Shown here: one piece after another, positions 46,881 to 54,958 of the stretch
Layout: every line of letters starts with the position of its first letter
Numbering within the stretch: the stretch's first letter is position 1
DNA from: Pseudomonadota bacterium
GTDB lineage: Bacteria; Pseudomonadota; Gammaproteobacteria; Burkholderiales; Usitatibacteraceae
Assembly (NCBI GenBank): GCA_029781595.1
Contig: JAKOWJ010000034.1
Location: 34,211-98,210 of the forward strand
Length of the DNA: 64,000 bases
Direction of reading: 5' to 3'
Made by a program: the position numbers and the translations under genes
Notes under the pieces: generated by a model
Told to the model about the DNA's origin: nothing
What the model saw: the letters and a program-made list of their open reading frames with translations, nothing else
The model's database searches: none

Positions 46881-48122
46881 ATGTTCCGGCCCGAAGTCCA
46901 CGCCGACCGCGCCCGCGCCGCGATGGGCACCATCGTGCTCATCCGCCCACTGTCCACGCTGGCGCTCACGGGCGCGGCCCTCGCGATCGCCGTCGTCCTC
47001 GCCGCCTACCTCGCCCTCGCGGAGTACTCGCGCAAGGCGCCGCTGCAGGGCACGCTGGTGCCCGCCTCCGGCGCCATCCGCATCGTGGCGCCTCGCGCGG
47101 GGCTCGTCGTCGACCGGCCGGTCCGCGAGGGCGAGCGCGTGCACGCCGGGGAGGTCCTGCTGCGACTGGCCGATGCGCGAACCGCCGGGGGCGGACGCAC
47201 GGTCGGGGAAGCGCTCGTCGCGCTCGCCGCGCGCCGCGTCGCCGCGACGAGGCGCCAGCGCGAGGAGGTCCGCGTCGCCGCCCGCCGCGAGCGCGAGGCG
47301 CAGCTCGGCCGCCTGCGGGGGCTCGAGGCCGAGGGCCTCGAGCTCGACGCGGAGATCGCGGCGATCGCGCGGCGCGAGGACCTCGCGCGGCGCTCGCTCG
47401 AACGCCTGTCGGGTCTCGCGCGGCGCGGCTTCGCCTCCGTCGCGCAGCGGCAGCAGAAGGAGGAAGAGCTGCTCGAGCTGAGCGCCCGTCGACACTCGGC
47501 CCGGCGCGCGCGCCTCGCGCTGGCGCGCGACGTCGACTCGCTGCGGCTGTCGGTGGAGCAGTCGCGGGCCGGCGAGCAGGCGCAACTGGCCGCCCTGGAC
47601 GCCCAGCTCGCCGCCCTCGGGCAGGAGGAAGTCGAGCGCGGATCGCAGGCCGACGCCGAGGTGATCGCGCCGGCTTCCGGCACGGTCGCCGCCCTGCTGG
47701 CCGAGCCCGGCCAGGCGGTCGCCGGCGGAGGCGCCCTCGCCACGCTCCTGCCGGCGGGCTCGCCGCTGGAGGCGCACCTGTACGCCGCCTCGGCCGCCGT
47801 CGGCTTCATCCGCGCGGGGCAGGACGTGCGCCTGCGATTTCCCGCCTTTCCCTACCAGAAGTTCGGCAGCGCGCACGCTCGCGTCCTCTCGGTGTCGCGC
47901 AGCGCGTTCGCGCCGGCGGACCTGGGCTTCCTGCCGCCCGACGGCTCCCGCGAGCCCGTCTACCGCGTGAAGGTCGCGCTCGACGCGCAGTCGGTGCGCG
48001 CCTACGGGCGCGACGAGCCGCTGCAGGCCGGCATGCGCGTGGAGGCCGACGTGCTGCTCGACCGCCGCCGCCTCATCGAGTGGGTGTTCGAGCCGCTGCT
48101 CGGCCTCGCCGGGAAGGCCTGA
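46881..48122 (+). CDS. HlyD-family membrane fusion protein (CvaA-like)
   Basis: A 413-residue periplasmic adaptor of a type I secretion system. One membrane helix at about 22-47 (STLALTGAALAIAVVLAAYLA) is followed by a lipoyl-like half (IVAPRAGLVVDRPVREGERV), a long coiled-coil hairpin (about 110-250, rich in Arg, Glu, Leu), the second lipoyl half (VIAPASGTVAALLAEPGQAV) and a beta-barrel region (DVRLRFPAFPYQKFG). The last motif is typical of adaptors paired with C39-peptidase exporters. The stop is followed directly by the exporter start. It would link the exporter to a TolC-type channel, not encoded here. Confidence 0.88.
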   Translation: MFRPEVHADRARAAMGTIVLIRPLSTLALTGAALAIAVVLAAYLALAEYSRKAPLQGTLVPASGAIRIVAPRAGLVVDRPVREGERVHAGEVLLRLADARTAGGGRTVGEALVALAARRVAATRRQREEVRVAARREREAQLGRLRGLEAEGLELDAEIAAIARREDLARRSLERLSGLARRGFASVAQRQQKEEELLELSARRHSARRARLALARDVDSLRLSVEQSRAGEQAQLAALDAQLAALGQEEVERGSQADAEVIAPASGTVAALLAEPGQAVAGGGALATLLPAGSPLEAHLYAASAAVGFIRAGQDVRLRFPAFPYQKFGSAHARVLSVSRSAFAPADLGFLPPDGSREPVYRVKVALDAQSVRAYGRDEPLQAGMRVEADVLLDRRRLIEWVFEPLLGLAGKA

Positions 48123-48123
48123 G

Positions 48124-50262
48124 TTGGAACCCGCCGCGGGCCTGGCGTTCGGCGGCAGGCGCCGCCTGCCGCTCTTCCTGCAGACGGAGGCGGCGGAGTG
48201 CGGCCTCGCGAGCCTGGGCATGGTGGCGTGCTACCACGGGCACCGCACCGACCTCGCGGCGATGCGGCGACGCTTCGCCGTCTCGCTCAAGGGCGCGACG
48301 CTCGCCTTCCTCATGCAGGCCGCGGGGCGCCTGCGCCTCGCGCCGCGGGCGCTGCGGCTGGAGCTGGACGAGCTGCCGCGCCTTCGCACGCCGTGCATCC
48401 TGCACTGGGATCTCAACCACTTCGTCGTGCTGCGCTCGGCCAGCGCCCGCGGCGCGGTCGTGCACGACCCGGCCTTCGGCGTGCGGCGCCTGGCGATGGA
48501 GGAGGTCTCGCGCCACTTCACCGGCGTGGCCCTGGAGCTCGTGCCGACGACGGAGTTCCGTCCCGCCGACGAGCGTCGCCGCGTGCGGCTGCGCGACCTC
48601 ACGGGGCCCGTGTCGGGCCTGGCGCGCTCCCTCGGCCAGGTGCTCGCGCTCGCGCTCGTCCTGCAGGCCTTCGCGGTGCTCGCGCCCTTCTACATGCAGT
48701 GGGTGGTCGACGGGGCGGTGGTGTCCGCGGACCGCGACCTGCTCGCGGTGCTGGGACTGGGGTTCCTGCTCCTCGCCGTCGTCCAGGTCGCCGTCTCGGC
48801 CCTGCGCTCGTGGGTGGTGCTGTACCTCGGCACGAGCCTGAACCTGCAGTGGCTCGCCAACGTGTTCACGCACCTGCTTCGCCTGCCGGTGGCGTGGTTC
48901 GAGAAGCGCCACCTCGGCGACGTGGTCTCGCGCTTCGGCGCGGTGACCACCATCCAGCGCACGCTCACCTCCAGCTTCGTCGAGGCGCTCATCGACGGCC
49001 TCATGGCCTTCGCCACGCTCGCCATGATGCTCGCCTACAGCCCGGGCCTGGCCGCCCTCGCCGTCGCGGCCGTGGCGGCCTACGCGGTCTCGCGCGCGGC
49101 GTTCTACGCGCCCCTGCGGCGCGCGACCGAGGAGCACATCGTCCACGCCGCCCGCCAGCAGAGCCACTTCCTCGAGACGGTGCGCGGCGTGCAGTCGATC
49201 AAGCTCTTCGGCCGCCAGGACGAGCGGCGCTCGCGCTGGCTCAACCTCGCCGTCGACACCGTGAACCGCGACCTGGCGGTGCAGAAGCTCACGCTGGGCT
49301 TCCGGTCCGCCAACGGCCTGGTCTTCGGCGCCGAGCGCGTGGCCGTGGTCTGGGTGGGGGCGAGCCTGGTGCTCGACGCCACGCTCACGGTGGGCATGCT
49401 GTTCGCCTTCATGGCGTACAAGGACCAATTTTCGGCGCGGGTGGCGGGGCTCATCGACAAGCTGATCGAGCTGCGCATGCTGCAGCTCCAGGGCGAGCGC
49501 CTGGCCGACATCGTCCTCGCGCCGCCCGAGGCCGAGGCGCCGGCTTGCGCGCCCGCCGTGGCCGAGGCCTCCATCGAGGCGCGCAACCTCTCCTTCCGCT
49601 ACTCGGACACGGAGCCCTTCGTGCTGCGCGGCTGCTCCTTCCGCATCGCGCCGGGGGAATCGGTGGCGATCGTCGGGCCGTCGGGCTGCGGCAAGACCAC
49701 GCTGGTGAAGATCCTGCTGGGCCTGCTGCAGCCCACGGACGGGCAGGTGCTCGTGGGCGGCGTGGACCTGCAGAAGCTCGGCACGGAGGCCTACCGGCGC
49801 CTGGCCGGCACCGTGATGCAGGACGACCCGCTCTTCGCCGGGTCCATCGCCGACAACGTGAGCTTCTTCGACGCGAGCCCGTGCCAGGACGCCATCGAGC
49901 GCTGCACGCGCCTGGCGGCCGTGCACGACGACATCGCGGCGATGCCCATGGGCTACCACACGCTCATCGGCGACATGGGCGCGGCGCTCTCGGGGGGGCA
50001 GCGCCAGCGCATCCTCCTCGCCCGCGCCCTCTACAAGCAGCCGCGCCTCCTCTTCCTCGACGAGGCCACCAGCGCGCTCGATGTGCGCCGCGAGCGCGAG
50101 GTGAACGAGGCGATCCGGGGCCTGAACCTCACGCGCATCCTCATCGCCCACCGGCCGGAGACGATCGCCTCCGCCGGGCGCGTGATCGCGCTGCAGGACG
50201 GCCGCGTGGCGCAGGACCTGCGCCGGGCGCCGGAGCCCGGGGCCGCTCAGCTCGCGACCTGA
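48124..50262 (+). CDS. C39 peptidase-containing ABC exporter (CvaB/PCAT type)
   Basis: A 712-residue bacteriocin/microcin exporter that cleaves double-glycine leaders and exports the core. The C39 domain (about 15-145) is intact: Gln20, Cys26 in QTEAAECGLASLG, His99 in HWDLNHFVVL and Asp115 in VVHDPAFG. Six membrane helices (about 165-445) are followed by an ATPase with Walker A GPSGCGKTTL (about 518), signature LSGGQRQ (about 622) and Walker B LLFLDEATSALD. The start is a TTG one base after the HlyD stop. Active protease residues argue that the three GG peptides are real substrates. Its 3' end overlaps the convergent gene by 16 bases. Confidence 0.92.
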   Translation: MEPAAGLAFGGRRRLPLFLQTEAAECGLASLGMVACYHGHRTDLAAMRRRFAVSLKGATLAFLMQAAGRLRLAPRALRLELDELPRLRTPCILHWDLNHFVVLRSASARGAVVHDPAFGVRRLAMEEVSRHFTGVALELVPTTEFRPADERRRVRLRDLTGPVSGLARSLGQVLALALVLQAFAVLAPFYMQWVVDGAVVSADRDLLAVLGLGFLLLAVVQVAVSALRSWVVLYLGTSLNLQWLANVFTHLLRLPVAWFEKRHLGDVVSRFGAVTTIQRTLTSSFVEALIDGLMAFATLAMMLAYSPGLAALAVAAVAAYAVSRAAFYAPLRRATEEHIVHAARQQSHFLETVRGVQSIKLFGRQDERRSRWLNLAVDTVNRDLAVQKLTLGFRSANGLVFGAERVAVVWVGASLVLDATLTVGMLFAFMAYKDQFSARVAGLIDKLIELRMLQLQGERLADIVLAPPEAEAPACAPAVAEASIEARNLSFRYSDTEPFVLRGCSFRIAPGESVAIVGPSGCGKTTLVKILLGLLQPTDGQVLVGGVDLQKLGTEAYRRLAGTVMQDDPLFAGSIADNVSFFDASPCQDAIERCTRLAAVHDDIAAMPMGYHTLIGDMGAALSGGQRQRILLARALYKQPRLLFLDEATSALDVRREREVNEAIRGLNLTRILIAHRPETIASAGRVIALQDGRVAQDLRRAPEPGAAQLAT

Positions 50263-51110
50263 GCCTCGCCCGGCCGGGCCAGCAGCACCCGCCCCAGCCG
50301 CAGGAGCCCCCACACGATGAGCAGCGGCATCACCAGTGTCTGCAGCACGAACACCACGATGAGGTTCACCACGTGGTTCACCGCCGCGCTCGCCGCCTCC
50401 TTCAGTTCCTCCAGGCGCTTTCGCACGTCCGTGTTCTGCCGCAGCCACTCCCGCAGGGCCTCGGCCTGGCGCGGGAAGGAGAAGAGGCCGGCCGACCCGT
50501 CGGTGGGAGCCTCGGGCTTCGACTCGCGAAGCGGCGTCGCGAGCTTGTCGATCTGCCCGGAGGAGAGCTCGATCTTCGCGCGGTCCTCCTCGTAGCCCTT
50601 CGCGAGGAACACCTGGAACGCCGCATCCGACCCGAGGATCGCCACGGGCACCGCGAAGCGCACGATGAGCAGGCCGAAGAAGAGCCGCGAGAGCCACGGC
50701 GGCGCCCGCCCCCGCATCGCCGTCCACGCGGCCCAGCCCAGCACCAGCGCCGTGAGCGCGGCCGACACGGCCCAGTGCCCGCCGATGCGGATGAGCGCGA
50801 TCTCCACGCCGAAGGCCACGCTCGCCGCGAGCATGAGCGAGGAGAACTGCTCGACGAGGTCGTCCAGGGGGTCCAGCACCTGCCCCGGCGTGAAGACGAC
50901 GCCCACGCCCACCGGCTCCACCGCCACCTCCGTGCCCTTCACGACGGAGATCACGGCGTTGAGCGCGCGCGCCGTGGCGAAGGTGGCCAGGGCGCGCTTG
51001 AGCCCCGCCTCCGCCTGCGCGAGCGCCCCGGCGTCGAGCGGTGCGAGCCACGCGGCCGCGACCACCGCCGCCGCCGCCGCGCCAAGGCCGATCCTGCGCG
51101 CGAGATCCAT
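50247..51110 (-). CDS. Integral membrane protein of unknown function
   Basis: A 287-residue membrane protein with four to five hydrophobic segments (RIGLGAAAAAVVAAAWLA; SLMLAASVAFGVEIALI; WAVSAALTALVLGWAAW; FFGLLIVRFAVPVAIL; VVNLIVVFVLQTLVMPLLIVWGLLRL). A charged helical region between them (about 185-245) contains coiled-coil-like LREWLRQNTDVRKRLEELK. I recognise no family. The start at 51110 is followed by a basic-then-hydrophobic segment; upstream frame lacks coding character. It is convergent with the peptide exporter and overlaps it, so it is not part of that operon. Confidence 0.7.
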   Translation of the reverse strand: MDLARRIGLGAAAAAVVAAAWLAPLDAGALAQAEAGLKRALATFATARALNAVISVVKGTEVAVEPVGVGVVFTPGQVLDPLDDLVEQFSSLMLAASVAFGVEIALIRIGGHWAVSAALTALVLGWAAWTAMRGRAPPWLSRLFFGLLIVRFAVPVAILGSDAAFQVFLAKGYEEDRAKIELSSGQIDKLATPLRESKPEAPTDGSAGLFSFPRQAEALREWLRQNTDVRKRLEELKEAASAAVNHVVNLIVVFVLQTLVMPLLIVWGLLRLGRVLLARPGEAQVAS

Positions 51111-51157
51111 GGGCCCATCATAGCCCCGGCCGCCCGGGGGCCGCCCGCCGGTCGCCG

Positions 51158-51163
51158 TATAAT
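51158..51163 (+). promoter_or_regulatory. Candidate -10 hexamer (TATAAT) before the EamA gene
   Basis: A perfect TATAAT in a very G+C-rich region, 52 bases before the ATG at 51215. No -35 match is seen at 16-18 bases. Confidence 0.35.
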
Positions 51164-51214
51164 CGGGGGCCTCGGCGCGGCTTCCGGCGCGCCCGCAGGC
51201 GGTTCCCACCGGCA

Positions 51215-52078
51215 ATGACCTCCTCCTGGATGCTCGTGGCGGGCTTCTTCTTCGCCGCCATGGCCCTGCTCGTGAAGATCGGCGGCGCCCACTTCGAGGC
51301 CATCGAGATGGGCTTCTACCGCTCGCTGGGCGCCTTCCTCTTCATCGCCGGCTACGTGGTGGCGGGCCGCCGGCGGGTGTGGAACCGGCACATGGGCACC
51401 CACCTCCTGAGGAGCCTGGCGGGCACCTGCGGGATCATCTTCTACTTCTACGCCATCTCGAACCTGCCGCTCGCCACGGCGACCACGCTCAACTACACCT
51501 CGCCGCTGTTCCTGGCGATGGCCACCACCGTGGTGCTGCGCGAGCGCTTCTCGCCCTGGCTGCTCGCGGCCATCGTCACGGGCTTCGCGGGCGTGGCGAT
51601 GCTGCTGCAGCCCACGTTCGCGGCGGGCAAGGAAGGCCCGGCCCTGGCGGGGCTCTTCTCCGGGCTGGTGGCCTCGTGGGCCTACCTCGGGGTGAGGACC
51701 CTCAGCCAGTCGGGCGAGCCCGAGTGGCGCATCCTCTTCTGGTTCGGCTTCTTCGGCACCGTGGGGTGCCTGGCCTACCAGGCCACCTTCTCGACCTTCC
51801 ACCGCGTGGGCTGGGACAATGCGGGGATCCTGCTGGGCATCGGCGTGCTGGGCACCGTGGCGCAGCTCGCCATGAACCGCGCCTACCACCTGGGCAACAC
51901 GCTCGTGGTGGGCGCGCTCTCGTACTCCACCATCGTCTTCTCGACCCTGTTCATGGTGACGGTGTGGGGCGACTCGCTCTCGCTCCTGAGCTGGGCGGGC
52001 ATCGTGGTCATCGTCGCGAGCGGGCTCATCGCCCTTCGCAAGGAAAGAAGCGCCAAGCTGGGAGGAACCCCGAAGTGA
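51215..52078 (+). CDS. EamA/DMT-family transporter
   Basis: A 287-residue membrane protein with ten predicted helices in two EamA repeats of about 130 residues: WMLVAGFFFAAMALLVKIG to VVLRERFSPWLLAAIVTGFAGV, then GLVASWAYLGVRTLSQSG to VTVWGDSLSLLSWAGIVVIV. Members export amino acids, nucleotides or other small metabolites. The substrate is not readable. The stop overlaps the GTG of the rhodanese gene (GTGA), so the two are co-translated. Confidence 0.85.
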   Translation: MTSSWMLVAGFFFAAMALLVKIGGAHFEAIEMGFYRSLGAFLFIAGYVVAGRRRVWNRHMGTHLLRSLAGTCGIIFYFYAISNLPLATATTLNYTSPLFLAMATTVVLRERFSPWLLAAIVTGFAGVAMLLQPTFAAGKEGPALAGLFSGLVASWAYLGVRTLSQSGEPEWRILFWFGFFGTVGCLAYQATFSTFHRVGWDNAGILLGIGVLGTVAQLAMNRAYHLGNTLVVGALSYSTIVFSTLFMVTVWGDSLSLLSWAGIVVIVASGLIALRKERSAKLGGTPK

Positions 52079-52926
52079 GATCGCAACTGCTCGTCAGCAC
52101 CGAAGACCTGGCCGCGAACCTCGCGGACCCCGACTGGATCGTCGTCGACACGCGATTCGACCTCGCGCGCCCCGCCAAGGGCCGGGAGCTGTACGCGGCC
52201 GGCCACCTGCCCGGCGCGTTCTACCTGCACCTGGACGAGGACCTGTCGGGACCCAAGACCGGGAAGAACGGCCGCCACCCGCTGCCGCCGCTCGCCGACT
52301 TCGCCGCGCGCATGAACCGCTGCGGCGTGGCGCCCGGCCGCCAGGTCGTGGTCTACGACGACGGCGGCGGCAGCTACGCGGTGCGCCTGTGGTGGATGCT
52401 GCGCTGGCTGGGCCACGAGGACGTGGCGCTGCTGGACGGCGGATTCGCCGCGTGGAAGCGCGAGAGCCGGCCCCTCGTGACGGAATCGCCCGCGCCGCGC
52501 GAGGGAAAGTTCGAGCCGAAGCCGCTGCTGGGCGCCACCGTGGACGCGCACTACGTGGCGGCCATGCTCGGCAACCCCGCGGTGCCCGTGGTCGACGCGC
52601 GCGCCGCCACGCGCTACATGGGCGAGAACGAGACCCTGGACCCGGTGGCCGGCCACATCCCCGGCTCGCTCAACCGCTTCTGGCAGCACAACCTCGGCTA
52701 CGACGGGCGCTTCCTCTCGCCCGACGAGCTGCACGCGGAGTTCGAGGAACTGCTCGGAAAGGTCGACCCGGCCACCGTGGTGCACTCCTGCGGCTCGGGC
52801 GTGACGGCATGCCACAACCTCTTCGCGATGGAGCTCGCGGGCCTGAAGGGCTCGCGCCTGTACCCCGGCTCCTGGAGCGAGTGGTGCGCCGATCCCTCGC
52901 GCCCCGTGTCCACCGGCCCCAAGTGA
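52075..52926 (+). CDS. Two-domain sulfurtransferase (rhodanese/3-mercaptopyruvate type)
   Basis: A 283-residue tandem rhodanese. The N-terminal inactive domain contains WIVVDTRFDL and GHLPGAFYLHLDEDL. The C-terminal active domain has the catalytic Cys239 in HSCGSGVTACHN. CGSGVTA is the loop of 3-mercaptopyruvate sulfurtransferases (SseA), while thiosulfate-type enzymes have CRKG-like loops. It transfers sulfane sulfur to thiol acceptors or cyanide. The GTG start has GGAGGA upstream and overlaps the transporter stop. Confidence 0.9.
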   Translation: MRSQLLVSTEDLAANLADPDWIVVDTRFDLARPAKGRELYAAGHLPGAFYLHLDEDLSGPKTGKNGRHPLPPLADFAARMNRCGVAPGRQVVVYDDGGGSYAVRLWWMLRWLGHEDVALLDGGFAAWKRESRPLVTESPAPREGKFEPKPLLGATVDAHYVAAMLGNPAVPVVDARAATRYMGENETLDPVAGHIPGSLNRFWQHNLGYDGRFLSPDELHAEFEELLGKVDPATVVHSCGSGVTACHNLFAMELAGLKGSRLYPGSWSEWCADPSRPVSTGPK

Positions 52927-52933
52927 CCCCGCC

Positions 52934-54892
52934 ATGAGAAGAACGCCCGCGCTCGCCGCGCTGCTCCTCGCCCTGGCCCTCGGCGCCCGCGCCGAAGGCG
53001 AATCCCTCACGCCGCCCGCGGCCCTCGTGCTGGACGGCATCCCGCCCATCCCCGCGCAGATCGCCGCGAAGACGGAGCCCTACACGCAGTTCCGCCCGGC
53101 GCGCGTGCTCGACTGGAATCCCGGCAAGGCCGAGCTGCTGGTGAGCCAGCGCCTGGGCAACACGGCGCAGCTGCACCGCGTGAGCGAGCCGGGCGCCCCG
53201 CCAGAGCCCCTCACCGACTACGCGGACGCCGTCGCCGGCGGGCGCTACGAGCCGCGCAACCCGTCGCGCCTGCTGTTCACGCGCGCGAGCGGCGGCGACG
53301 AGGTCTACCGCATCTACCGCTACGACACCGCGACGAAGGAGGCGGTGCCCGTGAGCCCCGAGGGCCGCCGCGCGGGCGAGCTCGAATGGAACCACAAGGG
53401 CAACCGCATCGTGTTCACCACGGTGGCCATCGACCGGCGCAGCGCCTCGCGAGAGGCGAGCACCACGGTGCACCTGGCCAATCCCGACGCGCCGGAGGGG
53501 ACGCGGGTGCTCGCGGAGCTGCCCGGCGGCGGCTGGGGTTCCTTCGCGTTCTCGCCCGACGACAGGCGCCTCGCCTTCATCGAGTACCTCTCTGCCAACG
53601 AGGCGCACGTCTGGGTGATGGACGTGGCCACCGGCAAGCGCCGCCGCCTCACCGCCGTGCGCGAGGGCAGGAAGGTCTACTACGGCCGGCCGCAGTTCTC
53701 GCCGGACGGTCGCGCGCTCTACGTGGTGAGCGACCGCGGCTCGGAATTCCGGCACGTCGCGCGCATCGAGCTCAAGGGCGGGCGCGAGAAGGCCCTGGCG
53801 GCCAACCTCAAGTTCGACGTGGAGGACATCGAGGTCTCCGCGGCCGCGCGGCGCCTGGCCTTCGTGACCAACGAGCAGGGCGCGAGCGTGCTGCGCTTCC
53901 TGGACCTCGCCTCCGGCAAGGAGCTGCCGCGGCCCGCCCTGGTGCCGGGCGTCATCTCGGGCCTTCGCTGGAACCGCGCCGGCACGCAGGTCGCCTTCAC
54001 GCACGCCTCGGCGCGCTCGCCGGGTGACGTCTTCACCTACGACCTGAAGGCCAACCGCGTCACGCGCTGGACCAACGGCAACAGCCCGGGCCTGGACGCG
54101 TCGGCCTTCCCCGAGGCGCGCATCATCCACTGGAAGAGCTTCGACGACCGGGAGATCACGGGCCTGTACTACCACCCGCCGTCCCGCTTCGAGGGCCAGC
54201 GCCCGGTGGTGATCAACGTGCACGGCGGGCCCGAGTCGCAGGCTCGCGCCGGCTTCATCGGCCGCAACAACTACCTGGTGAACGAGCTGGGCATCGCGCT
54301 CATCTACCCCAACGTGCGCGGCTCGGCAGGCTTCGGCAAGACCTTCCTCGCGCTGGACAACGGGCGCCTGCGCGAGGACTCGGTGAAGGACCTGGGCGCG
54401 CTCCTGGACTGGATCGCCCGCCAGCCGGGCCTGGACGCCAGGCGCGTGCTGGTGATGGGCGGCAGCTACGGCGGCTACATGACGCTTGCCGCCAGCGTGC
54501 ACTACGCCGACCGCATCGCCGGCTCGATCAGCGCCGTGGGCATCTCCAACTTCGTCACCTTCCTCGAGCGCACGGAGACCTACCGGCGCGACCTGCGCCG
54601 CGTGGAGTACGGCGACGAGCGCGACCCGGCCATGCGCGAGTTCCTGCAGTCCATCTCGCCGCTCACCCATGCCGACCGGATCACGAAGCCCCTCTTCGTG
54701 GTGCAGGGCCGCAACGACCCGCGCGTGCCCTGGACGGAGGCCGAGCAGATCGTGAAGTCGCTCAAGGACCGCGGCACGCCCGCGTGGTTCCTGCTGGCCA
54801 ACGACGAGGGGCACGGGTTCCGCAAGAAGTCGAACGCGGACTTCCTCTTCTGCGCGATGGTGGAGTTCATCCGGCGCACGCTCACGCCCTAG
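52934..54892 (+). CDS. Secreted S9 prolyl oligopeptidase-family peptidase
   Basis: A 652-residue exported serine peptidase. A signal peptide (ALAALLLALALGARAEG) precedes a beta-propeller of about 350 residues (FSPDDRRLAF, FSPDGRALYVVSD). The catalytic alpha/beta domain has Ser in MGGSYGGYMTLA, Asp in GRNDPRVPWTEA and His in NDEGHGFRKKS. It cleaves short peptides after specific residues (dipeptidyl or acylaminoacyl type). It begins 7 bases after the sulfurtransferase stop. It is convergent with a second S9 peptidase; the two are related but clearly diverged. Confidence 0.9.
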   Translation: MRRTPALAALLLALALGARAEGESLTPPAALVLDGIPPIPAQIAAKTEPYTQFRPARVLDWNPGKAELLVSQRLGNTAQLHRVSEPGAPPEPLTDYADAVAGGRYEPRNPSRLLFTRASGGDEVYRIYRYDTATKEAVPVSPEGRRAGELEWNHKGNRIVFTTVAIDRRSASREASTTVHLANPDAPEGTRVLAELPGGGWGSFAFSPDDRRLAFIEYLSANEAHVWVMDVATGKRRRLTAVREGRKVYYGRPQFSPDGRALYVVSDRGSEFRHVARIELKGGREKALAANLKFDVEDIEVSAAARRLAFVTNEQGASVLRFLDLASGKELPRPALVPGVISGLRWNRAGTQVAFTHASARSPGDVFTYDLKANRVTRWTNGNSPGLDASAFPEARIIHWKSFDDREITGLYYHPPSRFEGQRPVVINVHGGPESQARAGFIGRNNYLVNELGIALIYPNVRGSAGFGKTFLALDNGRLREDSVKDLGALLDWIARQPGLDARRVLVMGGSYGGYMTLAASVHYADRIAGSISAVGISNFVTFLERTETYRRDLRRVEYGDERDPAMREFLQSISPLTHADRITKPLFVVQGRNDPRVPWTEAEQIVKSLKDRGTPAWFLLANDEGHGFRKKSNADFLFCAMVEFIRRTLTP

Positions 54893-54911
54893 TGACGCGG
54901 CGCCCGCGGGG

Positions 54912-54936
54912 AAAGGGGGCCTCGCGGCCCCCTTTT
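54912..54936. terminator. Bidirectional rho-independent terminator
   Basis: AAAGGGGGCC-TCGC-GGCCCCCTTTT: a stem of 7 G-C pairs extended by A-T pairs, with TTTT on the plus side and the complementary A-run giving a U-tract on the minus side. It lies between two convergent S9 peptidase genes. Confidence 0.85.
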
Positions 54937-54958
54937 CCTTCGCGGCCTTGCCCGGCGG

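Noticed and set aside
48073-51051. A 992-residue minus-strand open frame opposite the C39 exporter
   Set aside because: Shadow of the exporter and adaptor; rich in His, Arg, Ala and Gly without domains, and no start signal.
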